This document shows positions 9,142 to 17,981 of a stretch of DNA of 64,000 nt, piece by piece (the first letter of the stretch is position 1; each line of letters begins with the position of its first letter). Made by a program: the position numbers and the translations under genes. The notes beneath the pieces are model-generated. The model had not been told where the DNA came from. It ran no database searches and saw only the letters and a program-made list of their open reading frames with translations. Origin of the DNA: Streptomyces cylindrosporus (GTDB taxonomy: Bacteria > Actinomycetota > Actinomycetes > Streptomycetales > Streptomycetaceae); assembly GCF_022698165.1 (NCBI RefSeq), contig NZ_JALDAY010000004.1, positions 124,001 through 188,000 of the forward strand, written 5' to 3'.

Positions 9142-9873
9142 TCAGCGGCCCAGAGCCGCCAGTTCCTTCGCGGCCTCCGTCAGGTCCTTCGCCGTGTCGA
9201 TCGCCCGCCAGTACGCCCCCTGCGGCAGCGGGAAGCCCGCCAGGCGCCGCTCTCGGGCCAGGTGCGGGAACGTGGTCCGCTCGTGGTCCCCGCGCTCCGG
9301 GAGGAGCTCGGCGAACTCGGGGGAGAAGACGTACACACCGGCGTTGATCTCGAACGTCGACGGCGGTGACTCGATGAAGTCGGTGATGTGCCCGAAGCCG
9401 TCCGTCTGCACGGCGCCCCAGGGGATCCGCGGCCGGGCGAGGGCCAGCGTCGCCACCGCGTCCCGCTCCGTGTGGAAGTCGGCCATGTCCCGCAGGGAGA
9501 AGCGGGTCCAGATGTCGCCGTTGGTGGCGTACCAGGGCTTGTCGGGGTGGGGCAGATGCTCGGCCGCGTACCGCAGGCCGCCACCGCGGCCCAGCGGCTC
9601 GGTCTCCACGACCGTCGTCACCCGCACCGGCAGATCCGCCGACTTCAGCCAGTCCTGCAGCACCTCGGCGAGATGCCCGCAGCTGACCACGACGTCCGTC
9701 ACGCCCTCTTCGGCCAGCCAGACGAGCTGATGGCCGATGATCGGCGTCCCCGTACCGGGGATCTCGACCATCGGCTTGGGCCGGTCGTCGGTGTACGGGC
9801 GCAGCCGCGAGCCCTGGCCTCCGGCCAGGACGACGGCTTGAACGGGGCGGGATGCGGCGTTCGGATCGGTCAT
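9142..9873 (-). CDS. Sugar-phosphate nucleotidyltransferase family protein
   Basis: The 243-residue protein belongs to the GT-A-fold nucleotidyltransferases that make NDP-sugars from NTP and sugar 1-phosphate. It shows the signature AVVLAGGQGSRLRPYTDDRPKPMVEI at residues 13-38, then GTPIIGHQLVWL, the metal-site motif ATNGDIW and a product-side motif INAGVYVFSP. It lacks the C-terminal left-handed beta-helix of GlmU or GlgC enzymes, so the substrate sugar cannot be named. It is convergent with the DoxX gene and may be followed in its own direction only by the terminator. Confidence 0.88.
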   Translation of the reverse strand: MTDPNAASRPVQAVVLAGGQGSRLRPYTDDRPKPMVEIPGTGTPIIGHQLVWLAEEGVTDVVVSCGHLAEVLQDWLKSADLPVRVTTVVETEPLGRGGGLRYAAEHLPHPDKPWYATNGDIWTRFSLRDMADFHTERDAVATLALARPRIPWGAVQTDGFGHITDFIESPPSTFEINAGVYVFSPEFAELLPERGDHERTTFPHLARERRLAGFPLPQGAYWRAIDTAKDLTEAAKELAALGR

Positions 9874-9980
9874 GACCGAACTGTACGGCGCGTCCTGTGC
9901 GCCACCGAACCCGGCAACCGATCCTTAACCAGCCGTTACCCTCCTCCGAACCCGGTCCGGAGGAGGGCCGGCGGGTGCCC

Positions 9981-10436
9981 TCAGCTGTGCGCCGCGGCGA
10001 CGCCGGAGGCGAAGGCCGTGTCGCAGACGGGGCGGGCGTACGACTGTGCCTTGGACGGCCCGTACACGCGGACCGCGGCGCGGCCCAGGGCGCGGGCGAT
10101 GGAGGCGCAGTGCCCGGCGAGCGACGGCCGCTCCGTGACGGCCTGCTGGAGGTGCGTGAGGACGACGCCCGGGTCGTCCTCCTGGAGCTCGGCCAGCAGC
10201 TGGTCGCGCAGCACGTCCTGCGGTGCGCGGTGGACCGCCGCGGCGCCCTTGGCGTCGTCGATCGCGTCGGAGGCGGTGAGCACCGAGCCGGACGGGTTCC
10301 CCGTCCAGTTGACCCGGGTGACCGCGAGGGTCCCGGAGAGCACCAGGACGACGGGCAGGACAAGGGCGAGCGTGCGGCCGATCCGGCGGGCGGGGCCCCG
10401 GCCGCGTCGCGTCTGTTGGTTAGTGGAGTGCTTCAC
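9981..10436 (-). CDS. Membrane-anchored or secreted protein of unknown function
   Basis: A 151-residue product with a twin-arginine-containing basic N-terminus (RRGRGPARRIGR), one hydrophobic segment at about residues 22-42 (TLALVLPVVLVLSGTLAV), and a small extracytoplasmic domain with two cysteines (GHCAS, PVCDT) that could form a disulfide. No known family was recognised. It lies upstream of the NTP-transferase on the same strand with a gap of about 107 bases. Confidence 0.65.
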   Translation of the reverse strand: MKHSTNQQTRRGRGPARRIGRTLALVLPVVLVLSGTLAVTRVNWTGNPSGSVLTASDAIDDAKGAAAVHRAPQDVLRDQLLAELQEDDPGVVLTHLQQAVTERPSLAGHCASIARALGRAAVRVYGPSKAQSYARPVCDTAFASGVAAAHS

Positions 10437-10576
10437 GCGAGTGAGGGTAGCGCCCGGTAATGATTTGGCGACATTTAGTCACCGGTTCGGGGGATGAAGT
10501 GGTGCCGCTTTTTGGGTAGCGCGTTGACGTACGGTGCTCGAAATGACCGGTCTGCCGGGGTATTTGTCGACAACGA

Positions 10577-10608
10577 GAAGGGCCCCGCAGCGCTCTGCGG
10601 GGCCCTCT
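10577..10608. terminator. Terminator after msiK
   Basis: GGGCCCCGCAG (10580-10590) and CTGCGGGGCCC (10595-10605) form an 11-bp stem with a 4-base loop, about 55 bases beyond the msiK stop in its direction of transcription. Confidence 0.8.
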
Positions 10609-10659
10609 TCGTCAACCTGGGTGAATTACCCGGGATTGTGGTGTCCGTCGGTGACGCCG

Positions 10660-11796
<1,137 letters not shown>

Positions 11797-11975
11797 GGTG
11801 ATGGGCCCCCTTCTACCGGCAGGAACGTGCCGGACGATCCGTTGTAGGAAGGTGGTTGGTGTAGTCCACATGAGCGAACTGGGTCAGGACGGTACCTGGC
11901 GTTTCCCGGTCTGTCAGTACCTGTGGGCATGTGAACTTCGCGGAAATTTTCGACAGGGGCCCGTCGGGACCTGGG

Positions 11976-11981
11976 TACACT
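11976..11981 (+). promoter_or_regulatory. -10 element of the tRNA-Thr promoter
   Basis: TACACT at 11976-11981 fits the TAnnnT -10 pattern and lies 30 bases before the mature tRNA 5' end. A TCGACA-like -35 is present at 11950-11955 but with a long spacer. Confidence 0.45.
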
Positions 11982-12011
11982 GCACGGGCGCGTAGCTCAC
12001 ACCACGCGCAG

Positions 12012-12085
12012 GCCTCCTTAGCTCAGCTGGCCAGAGCAACGCACTTGTAATGCGTAGGTCGTCGGTTCGAATCCGACAGGGGGCT
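12012..12085 (+). tRNA. tRNA-Thr (anticodon TGT)
   Basis: A 74-base cloverleaf without an encoded CCA. The acceptor stem is GCCTCCT (12012-12018) with AGGGGGC (12078-12084) and discriminator T. The anticodon stem-loop is ACGCA-CTTGTAA-TGCGT with anticodon TGT at 12046-12048, reading ACA threonine codons. The T arm contains GGTTCGAATCC. Bases from 12041 on belong to the 46-bp att core, so the 3' part of the tRNA is supplied by the integrated element and function is kept. Confidence 0.96.
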
Positions 12086-12086
12086 C
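12041..12086 (+). repeat. attL core, 46-bp repeat inside tRNA-Thr
   Basis: This segment, from the anticodon arm of tRNA-Thr to one base past its 3' end, is identical over 46 bp to 45516-45561. The sequences differ immediately outside (AACGCACTT versus CCGGCACTT on the left; CTCAGC versus CTCCTT on the right). This is the signature of site-specific integration into the 3' half of a tRNA gene by a tyrosine integrase, whose gene lies directly beside it. Confidence 0.95.
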
Positions 12087-13701
12087 AGCTAGAGGGCAGG
12101 TCAGGAGGCGTTTCGCCCCCGGTCTGCCCTTCTTCTTCGCCCTCCTGCGTGAGCGATGCGTGAGCGGACGTGTCAGAGACCGGCCTCCGGGCACGAGGGA
12201 CTGCCGCCGCCGACCGCTCCGCCAGATCCTCCTCGTACTCCTCGAACAACTCCATGTACGTGTCGCTGGTCAGGCTGATCGAAGCGTGCCGCAGCTTCGC
12301 CTTCGCGTCATGGATGTCACCGCCGCCGGCCTTCACCAGGGCCGCCGCCCCGTGGCGCAAGTCCCGCAAGTTGATCGGCGGCAGATCCGCCTCGGCGACG
12401 ATCTCCCGGAACGCGTCGCTGACCATCTCCGGGTGCAGCCACGTCCCGTCTTCCTGCACGAAGATCTTCCCGGTGTCCGTCCACGGCAGCCGCGCCTCCA
12501 TCCGCGCGGCCCGCTCCGCTATCTGCCGCTCGCGGTGCGCACGCAGGACCGCCACGGTCTCCCGGTCCAGCTTCACAGCGGCCGCCGACCCGTCCGTCTT
12601 CGGGTCCGTCTCGATCGGCGTCCACCCGTCCGTCACGATCTCCTTCGCCACGGCGATCGTGCGGGCCTCCCAGTCGACGTTCGTCCAGTCCTGGCCCACC
12701 CCCTCGCCGCGGCGCAGCCCGTGATGCGCGATCAAGTGGTAGAAGGCGTACAACCGGTGCCCCTCGGCCGCGTCGAGGAACTGCCCGAGCTGCTGCGGCG
12801 ACCACACCATCACCGGGCCCGGCCTCTGCCCGGTCTCCCGCCAGCGAGCCACCCGTTCCGCCGTCCACAGCATCCCCTTCGGCCGCTTCGCCGACCCGAT
12901 GTCGACGTGGGCCGCCGGGTTGAAGGTGATGTACTGGCGGCCGATCGCGAAGTTCAGCGCGGTCCGCAGCGCGCGGCGGATGTCGTGCTTCGTCGACTGC
13001 CCGGTGATCCGGCGGAACGGTGGCATCTCCGCGAGCTTCGCCTTCTCCTCGGCCAGCCGCTCAGCTTCGGCGGCCGGCGGCCGGGACCGCTTACCCCAGG
13101 TGGCCCGCGCGACCTGCTCGCGCCGTGCCTCGTTCTCCGCCCGAATGACCTCGTTGCGGTCGTCGATCCCGTCGAAGAAGGCCTGCACGTGCCCGACGCT
13201 GAGACGGTCGAGGCGGTGGTGTCCGAGGCCGTCGCGCAGGTGGTAGTTGACCCGCGACCTGTACCCGTTGACGGTCGTCGCCCGCCGGGACTTGGACTTG
13301 GCCTCCAGCCACTCGTCCAGCAGGTCGGACACGGTCATCACGTCGGTGAGTTTCTGCCCGCTGCGGAACCGGCGGCGCGTCTCCTCCAGGCTCGGCAGGG
13401 ACGCCTTCTTATTCTTCGACACCTCCTCCAGGAGATCACCGATCCGGACCTGCCCCTCAGCGTCGTCGCTGTCGGGGAGGTCGAGGAGGGCGCGGACCTT
13501 GTCGAGGTCGCCCTGGGCGTCCTTGGCGGTGTCGTAGCCGGAGCGAGAGAACGAGCGTCGGCTCCCGTCCTCACGCGGCGGCAGCTCCTGCCGTACCGCC
13601 CACACCCCATGCCGCCGGCTGGACAGCTGCGGGCACGACTTGTTCAGCGCCTTGCCGTCGGCGTCGCGGCAGTAGCAACGGCGGTACGTCGAACCCTTCA
13701 T
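12085..13701 (-). CDS. int: Tyrosine integrase of the element
   Basis: A 538-residue site-specific recombinase that should catalyse integration into and excision from tRNA-Thr. It has an N-terminal arm-binding region, a SAM-like core-binding domain at about 118-260 (VMTVSDLLDEWLEAK), and a C-terminal catalytic domain with Arg330 (HHGLRRGE), Arg449 in NLRDLRHG, His472 in LRHASISL and the nucleophile Tyr482 (SDTYMEL). The usual first His of the HxxR box is Arg446, a known variation in the family. The stop codon (12085-12087) overlaps the att core. ATG 13701 overlaps the TGA of the upstream regulator (TGATG), so the two are translated together. RBS and length favour this ATG over the TTG one codon earlier. 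Confidence 0.95.
   Translation of the reverse strand: MKGSTYRRCYCRDADGKALNKSCPQLSSRRHGVWAVRQELPPREDGSRRSFSRSGYDTAKDAQGDLDKVRALLDLPDSDDAEGQVRIGDLLEEVSKNKKASLPSLEETRRRFRSGQKLTDVMTVSDLLDEWLEAKSKSRRATTVNGYRSRVNYHLRDGLGHHRLDRLSVGHVQAFFDGIDDRNEVIRAENEARREQVARATWGKRSRPPAAEAERLAEEKAKLAEMPPFRRITGQSTKHDIRRALRTALNFAIGRQYITFNPAAHVDIGSAKRPKGMLWTAERVARWRETGQRPGPVMVWSPQQLGQFLDAAEGHRLYAFYHLIAHHGLRRGEGVGQDWTNVDWEARTIAVAKEIVTDGWTPIETDPKTDGSAAAVKLDRETVAVLRAHRERQIAERAARMEARLPWTDTGKIFVQEDGTWLHPEMVSDAFREIVAEADLPPINLRDLRHGAAALVKAGGGDIHDAKAKLRHASISLTSDTYMELFEEYEEDLAERSAAAVPRARRPVSDTSAHASLTQEGEEEGQTGGETPPDLPSS
12145..12170 (+). repeat. Candidate arm-type integrase site, left end
   Basis: A 26-bp stretch with two tandem TGCGTGAGCG units, 58 bases inside the element from the attL core. 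It matches 23 of 26 bases at 45382-45407, inside the right end, in the same orientation. Paired short repeats at both ends of an element are typical of arm-type binding sites for tyrosine integrases. Here the repeat also encodes the C-terminal residues of the integrase. Confidence 0.55.
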
Positions 13702-14363
13702 CAACCATCATCCTCACTTGGGTCGGATGGTTCTTTCTCGAAGTGCCGGGTCAGTTCTTCTACGGTGATTGGGGGATTGTTGCTCAACTTTTGTCGCCAC
13801 TGCGGCCCATATACCCGGTTGAATTCCGCTTGCCGGTTAATGGAGATTCTAGTCAAGTAGTTAAGCTCCGCCTGCGCTTCGTCGTGATGTGCCTGAGCCC
13901 GCGTCGCCTCGGCCATGGCGGCGGCTGCCCTAGCTTCTGCGGCTTCCAGTGCGAACCGGGCTTCTGTCTCAGCACGCCGAGCGTCATGAAGGTTCGCCGC
14001 GAGTCCGTCTCGGCGGCGCTGGACCGCTTTCACTCGGGTGAGTAGATTCTCTATGTCCATCGTTTCGGGATTTGCTTCTGGGTCCGCTTCGGCCTTATCG
14101 ATTGCGGCAGCCAGCATTTCAGAAACAGACGACCTGAGCGCTTTGGCGATGAGGTCGGCTTCTTGTAGGCGCAGCGCCCTTTGCCCTGACTCGATCTTCG
14201 CGATCGTCTGTTGGTAGAGACTCCCGCCAAGCTCTCCCACCCGGTCCGCAAGCTCAGCCTGGGATAGCCCCTGCGCTACCCGCAGGCGCTTCATCTGCCG
14301 CACGAAGATGTCCTCGGCCATGTGGCCGGCGCCGACCAGCTCGTCGTCATCCAACGCAATCAA
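13701..14363 (-). CDS. XRE-family regulator with a coiled-coil tail
   Basis: A 220-residue protein with an N-terminal XRE-type helix-turn-helix at about residues 22-80 (KRLRVAQGLSQAELADRVGEL, QTIAKIESGQRAL). A long Ala/Glu/Arg-rich coiled coil follows at about 105-170 and then a short polar tail. It is a good candidate for the lysogeny or excision regulator of the element. It is cotranscribed with int and its stop overlaps the int start. The TTG start at 14363 is weakly supported (AAGGAC only three bases before); a later ATG at the codon for MAEDIF is possible. It faces the small-gene operon across a 106-base divergent region with an inverted repeat. Confidence 0.75.
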   Translation of the reverse strand: MIALDDDELVGAGHMAEDIFVRQMKRLRVAQGLSQAELADRVGELGGSLYQQTIAKIESGQRALRLQEADLIAKALRSSVSEMLAAAIDKAEADPEANPETMDIENLLTRVKAVQRRRDGLAANLHDARRAETEARFALEAAEARAAAAMAEATRAQAHHDEAQAELNYLTRISINRQAEFNRVYGPQWRQKLSNNPPITVEELTRHFEKEPSDPSEDDG

Positions 14364-14431
14364 CGTCCTTCATGCAGAACACGCTACATCCTGATGTTGT
14401 TGTTGCGATACACCGCCACCGGGTACATACT

Positions 14432-14458
14432 CATGGTGTTCAACGCCAACACCGTGAG
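14432..14458. promoter_or_regulatory. Operator-like inverted repeat in the divergent region
   Basis: TCATGGTGTT (14432-14441) and AACACCGTGA (14449-14458) form 10-bp arms with one mismatch and a 7-base spacer. It lies 11 bases before the first rightward gene and next to TACATACT, a candidate -10, so a protein bound here would block the rightward promoter. The XRE regulator encoded divergently is the obvious candidate ligand. Confidence 0.55.
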
Positions 14459-14469
14459 GGGGTTGAGCG

Positions 14470-14685
14470 GTGTCAGAGCTGCTCGCTTCTGAGGCGAATG
14501 GGTACCTGACCACGAAGGATGTGGCAGCCAGGTACCGCACAGCGCCCAGCACAGTCCGCTACTGGCGGCACATCGGGTACGGCCCCAAGGGCATCAAGGT
14601 CGGGCGCCGCATCCTCTACGCACCTGCCGAGATCCAGCGCTTTGAGAAGGAGCTCGCCGAAGGTTCAGCCAGGGAATCGGCATGA
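14470..14685 (+). CDS. Small helix-turn-helix protein, excisionase-like
   Basis: A 71-residue protein with the MerR/AlpA-like motif YLTTKDVAARYRTAPSTVRYWRHIGYGP followed by IKVGRRILYAPAEIQRFEKE. This is the winged-helix layout of phage excisionases and AlpA-type activators. It is the first gene of the rightward operon and overlaps the next gene by ATGA. GAGGGGG lies before the GTG start. By position and fold it is the best Xis candidate, though a transcription factor is equally possible. Confidence 0.7.
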   Translation: MSELLASEANGYLTTKDVAARYRTAPSTVRYWRHIGYGPKGIKVGRRILYAPAEIQRFEKELAEGSARESA

Positions 14686-15008
14686 CCGCCCCGGCATTGA
14701 CCATCGCCGAGATCCTCGGCCACGAGTCGGCCCTGACCGACTTGCCCACCTTCGGGCGGATGACAGGGCAGGCCGAGTCCACGATCTATCAGCTGGCCGC
14801 ACAGGGGCGTCTGCCCATGGAGGTCATCCGCCTGGGCCGTAAGCGCTACGTGCGCACGGTCGACGTCTGGAATTTCCTCGGGCTCGTCCCGCAGGAGACC
14901 GGCACCGCTTTCGGGGTCCAGCCGGAAGCGCCCGCCGGAAACGACGAGGCGACCCGGGGTCCAGCCGGGTCGCCTCTGTCGAGCAAATCCGCCACTACCA
15001 GCAAGTAA
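14682..15008 (+). CDS. Second small helix-turn-helix protein
   Basis: A 108-residue protein with a winged-HTH core at about residues 18-70: TFGRMTGQAESTIYQLAAQGRLPMEVIRLGRKRYVRTVDVWNFLGL, another excisionase/MerR-like layout. The last 35 residues are polar and probably disordered. It starts inside the stop codon of the preceding HTH gene (ATGA), so the two are made together and could act as a pair in excision or regulation. Confidence 0.65.
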   Translation: MTAPALTIAEILGHESALTDLPTFGRMTGQAESTIYQLAAQGRLPMEVIRLGRKRYVRTVDVWNFLGLVPQETGTAFGVQPEAPAGNDEATRGPAGSPLSSKSATTSK

Positions 15009-15023
15009 GAAACGGAACAGCTC

Positions 15024-15533
15024 ATGACCCACAGTGCCACGACGGCAACGGCGCCGTCGACCCACGAATCTGCCGGCACCCCGCGCACCTGGTCCTTCAC
15101 CAGCAGCGTGACCGGCGAACAGGTGGCCATCACCTGCATGCCCGGCTGCACCATCGACCACACCCGGGACGCCGAGACGCCCTCGCACCCCGTAGACATC
15201 TACTGCTGGATCGGCGAGAGCGACGATGTCACGCTGCCGATCGACACCACGGGGACCCCCGAAGAGTTCCGCGTGCTCAGCAGCCGCATCGAGGTCCACC
15301 CGTTCGCCAGGGCTCTCTCGCACCGTCTCCCGTTCGCCGTCGTCGAGGTCGTCGACGAGCACTGGATCGGCGGCCTCGACCCCGACGGCCTCGAGATGGT
15401 CATCAACACGCTCGCCGAGCGGCTGGACGCTCTGCGCCGCACGCACGCCGACCTGGTCCGTGCCCGCGCGGACTACGCCGCCGAACAGGTCCTCAGTGCC
15501 CTCCGCCAAAACAAGGCCGAGGTGACGGCATGA
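15024..15533 (+). CDS. Unknown protein, possibly DUF6907-like
   Basis: A 169-residue protein of unknown function. It has CMPGCTIDH at residues about 38-46, a Cys/His cluster that may bind a metal, then a beta-rich middle (RVLSSRIEVHPFAR) and a C-terminal helix (VINTLAERLDALRRTHADLVRARADYAAEQVLSAL). The layout resembles small DUF6907 proteins found in actinobacterial plasmids and phages; I am not certain of the family. The product of 21211-21594 is similar in layout. AACGGAACAG precedes the ATG; the stop overlaps the next start. Confidence 0.55.
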   Translation: MTHSATTATAPSTHESAGTPRTWSFTSSVTGEQVAITCMPGCTIDHTRDAETPSHPVDIYCWIGESDDVTLPIDTTGTPEEFRVLSSRIEVHPFARALSHRLPFAVVEVVDEHWIGGLDPDGLEMVINTLAERLDALRRTHADLVRARADYAAEQVLSALRQNKAEVTA

Positions 15534-15871
15534 CGACCTACGACACCACCGTGTGCGTCTACGGATGCGGCCCCGCGGCCGCCGTGGTGACGGGCGGAGC
15601 AGGTGCCCGCTACGGCCTGTGCGCCGACTGCAAGGCCTGGCACGACAGGCAACAGTTGGCGGCTCCGCACATCGCGACGATGGAGCACTTCCGTTCCCAG
15701 ATGCGGGCCATCGGCCAGGCGACGCCCACCGTCGAGAAGTTCGTCGACGACATGGTGCTACTGCTCGGCGTCACTCACGACCCGATGCGCTGCATGAACA
15801 TCATCCTCGCGGCCCTCGGCGGCGCCACCGCGGAGCAGCTGCTCGCCATGCCGGCCGGAGCGACGTCGTGA
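15530..15871 (+). CDS. Small protein with a four-cysteine zinc-ribbon start
   Basis: A 113-residue protein. Cys9-x3-Cys13 and Cys31-x2-Cys34 look like a zinc ribbon, followed by a helical region (FRSQMRAIGQATPTVEKFVDDMVLLLGV). No family was recognised. It is coupled by overlap to the genes on both sides (ATGA before, GTGA after). Confidence 0.55.
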   Translation: MTTYDTTVCVYGCGPAAAVVTGGAGARYGLCADCKAWHDRQQLAAPHIATMEHFRSQMRAIGQATPTVEKFVDDMVLLLGVTHDPMRCMNIILAALGGATAEQLLAMPAGATS

Positions 15872-16059
15872 AAACGTGCACCGCCACCGCGACGGCCAGG
15901 GGTGCACAGCTCGTGGGCACCCCCGGCCGCCCGGCCCGCCCGGCCGGGTACTGGGAGCGCGTCGACGCGATCGTCAACCAGGCTCCCCCGCTCGACGACT
16001 ACCAGCGGGCCGTGATCAGGACCGCCTTCTGCGCCCCCACGATCAAGGAGGCGGCGTGA
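15868..16059 (+). CDS. Small hypothetical protein
   Basis: A 63-residue product starting at GTG 15868 inside the previous stop codon. It has a Thr/Ala/Pro-rich start and a helical C-terminus (YWERVDAIVNQAPPLDDYQRAVIRTAFCAPTIKEAA). Nothing points to a function. The GTGA overlaps at both ends and GC-rich third positions support it as a real gene. Confidence 0.5.
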   Translation: MKTCTATATARGAQLVGTPGRPARPAGYWERVDAIVNQAPPLDDYQRAVIRTAFCAPTIKEAA

Positions 16060-16691
16060 GCGAGCCGATCCGCATTGCCATCTCCGAATCCCAGGGCCCC
16101 ATCCCCGGCGGCACAGTCGAGTCGACGGGCGGCAACATCCTTGAGACCGTCGGCTGGGGCAGCACCTGCCCCGGCTGCGAGAAGGTCCCGGCCGCCGGAG
16201 AGAAGATCACCAAGATCTTCTACGTGTGGTGGCACGCCACCTGCGGCGCCGCCTACCTCCGCTCGACCGCCGCCGACGAGGCCTGGCTCGCCCTCGCCCA
16301 CCAGCTGGAGCGCGCCCCGTCCCGGTTCAACAACGCCGAAACGAAGGCGATCATCCGCAACCTGCTGCGCCTCGTGGGCGCGGCAACCACGGTCCCCGAC
16401 TCCCCGGACGGCCGGCGCATCCAAGGTGACACCGCCATCGCGCGCGCCCTGCCCGCCGATGACGAGACGCAGTTCGCGAACGTGGTTGACGCCTTCCACC
16501 ACTCCGACCTGTACGCGGCATTCCTCCAGGTCGAGCAGCGCTACCCCGGCGAACTGCCGGTCGTGGCCGGCGTACGGATGTGGGGCCTCCTCGACGGCGA
16601 GCAGCAGGCCCGGTACACGAACGAGATCCTCGGCGCCTACGTCGAGCTCGTCCGCATCCAGCGCGCGGAAGATCGCGAGGAGGGGCTATGA
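16056..16691 (+). CDS. Hypothetical protein with a CxxC...HxxC metal site
   Basis: A 211-residue protein. Cys38/Cys41 (STCPGCEKV) and His60/Cys63 (WWHATCGAAYL) fit a treble-clef or zinc-ribbon site that commonly binds nucleic acid. The C-terminal 130 residues are helical (WLALAHQLERAPSRFNNAETKAI and later). No family was recognised. It starts at GTG 16056 inside the preceding stop and ends in an ATGA overlap with the next gene. Confidence 0.55.
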   Translation: MSEPIRIAISESQGPIPGGTVESTGGNILETVGWGSTCPGCEKVPAAGEKITKIFYVWWHATCGAAYLRSTAADEAWLALAHQLERAPSRFNNAETKAIIRNLLRLVGAATTVPDSPDGRRIQGDTAIARALPADDETQFANVVDAFHHSDLYAAFLQVEQRYPGELPVVAGVRMWGLLDGEQQARYTNEILGAYVELVRIQRAEDREEGL

Positions 16692-16963
16692 CCGAGCGCG
16701 GCCCTGGCCAGTGGCCGGTCGATGAGCCCGTCGACCTCGACGGCGTTCTTGAGGTCGTGGATCTGCCGCACCAGGTCCTCGATGACCTGTATGTACGCCG
16801 CTCCGAAGAGCGAGCCCTGCACGAGATGGTCATGGACTCCATCCGGCACGACCTTCAGCAGCAGCCCAGCCCGCTCACGGTCGTCACGGCGGCCCGCAAC
16901 TGGTGCACACGCATCACCGCGGCCGCCGAGGAGATCGCCCGCGCGAAGCGAAGTACCGCATGA
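16688..16963 (+). CDS. Small acidic hypothetical protein
   Basis: A 91-residue product starting with the ATGA overlap at 16688: acidic N-terminus (DEPVDLDGVLEVVDLPHQVLDDL), then helical (SEERALHEMVMDSIRHDLQQ). No recognised domain. Its place in an unbroken chain of overlapping genes just before the primase gene suggests a role in replication or its control, but this is inference only. Confidence 0.5.
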   Translation: MTERGPGQWPVDEPVDLDGVLEVVDLPHQVLDDLYVRRSEERALHEMVMDSIRHDLQQQPSPLTVVTAARNWCTRITAAAEEIARAKRSTA

Positions 16964-17025
16964 GCCGCTGGCCGGGCGCCGCCATCCCCCCGCCGCGCCC
17001 GGCCAGCACCTCCGCGAACTTCTGA
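16960..17025 (+). CDS. Possible 21-residue leader peptide before the primase gene
   Basis: ATG at 16960 overlaps the previous stop (ATGA) and opens a 21-codon frame ending 26 bases before the primase start (MSRWPGAAIPPPRPASTSAN then F). It could be a short translated link that delivers ribosomes to the primase gene, or just chance. Evidence is only the overlap and position. Confidence 0.25.
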   Translation: MSRWPGAAIPPPRPASTSANF

Positions 17026-17051
17026 TCCAGCTCGTAGAAGAGAGCACGTTC

Positions 17052-17981
17052 GTGACCGTCGGCCTCCGAATCCCCGCCAAACTCCCGGCCGCCGCCGAGG
17101 TCTACGCCGAGGCGGGCATTAAGGTGTTTCGCGTCCGCCGGAACAAGACCCCCTACGCCAACTGCCCGCGCTGCGACCGGCAGTCCAGCCTGTACGTCAA
17201 GCACCGGCCCGAGGACTGCCAGTGCGGCGTGCCCACCTGTCACGGCTTCTGGGCCGCCAGCACAGACCTGGACCTCGTCCGCCGCTGGTGGCGCGAGGAA
17301 CCCGACGCCAACATCGGCGCCCCCTGCAAACTCAACGGCTGGGCCGTCGTCGACGTCGACCCGCGCAACGGCGGCAAGGAGTCGTACCAGGCCCTGGAAC
17401 AGCGCGTCGGAGTTCTGCCCGGCACCACCATGCAGCTCACCGGCGGCGGCGGCCTGCACATGCTGTACCGCTCCCCCGACTTCGACCTGCCCGGCCTCGG
17501 CGGACCCGGCATCGACTTCAAGCACAACGGCTACATCCTGCTCGCCCCGTCGGGGCACTCCTCCGGCGGCCGCTACCAGTGGGCGGGGGACGGCTCGTAC
17601 ATCGCGCCCAGCGTCGCCTGGCCCGAGGCGCTCCTGCCGCGCAAGCAGCGCCGTCAGTTGCTGCCGCCGCCACGCGCCACGCCCCGGCACCGATTTCCCC
17701 TCCAGGAGCGGCGCCAGCAGCGGCCCGGCGGGGGCCGGATGTGGACCGTCGCTGACCTCGTCCAGCACGTCATGGACTCACACGAGGGCAACCGCAACAA
17801 CGCCTTCTTCTTCGCCGCATGCCGCGCGCACGAGCTCGCCGAGCAGAACCTCATCGACCTCGCCGAGGCCGAGATGGGTCTGCTGTCCGCGGCGTCCGCC
17901 ATGGGGCTCACCGACTCCGAGACCCGCGCCTCGTTCGACAGCGCATCCACCCGCCCCAGCGACCGGGGGTGGGTGGCGTGA
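17052..17981 (+). CDS. Bifunctional DNA primase/polymerase (prim-pol)
   Basis: A 309-residue AEP-superfamily primase-polymerase of the kind that starts replication in pSAM2-like AICEs and many phages. The first catalytic motif is VVDVDPRNGG (Asp101, Asp103), the second has His136 in GGGGLHMLYR, and the third region is GIDFKHNGYILLAPSG. A Cys-rich insert (NCPRCDRQSS, QCGVPTCHG, residues 38-63) may bind zinc. The C-terminal 90 residues are helical and probably link to the ATPase. I chose GTG 17052, preceded by AGAAGAGAG. The stop overlaps the ATPase start (GTGA), so primase and helicase-like ATPase are coupled. Confidence 0.88.
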   Translation: MTVGLRIPAKLPAAAEVYAEAGIKVFRVRRNKTPYANCPRCDRQSSLYVKHRPEDCQCGVPTCHGFWAASTDLDLVRRWWREEPDANIGAPCKLNGWAVVDVDPRNGGKESYQALEQRVGVLPGTTMQLTGGGGLHMLYRSPDFDLPGLGGPGIDFKHNGYILLAPSGHSSGGRYQWAGDGSYIAPSVAWPEALLPRKQRRQLLPPPRATPRHRFPLQERRQQRPGGGRMWTVADLVQHVMDSHEGNRNNAFFFAACRAHELAEQNLIDLAEAEMGLLSAASAMGLTDSETRASFDSASTRPSDRGWVA

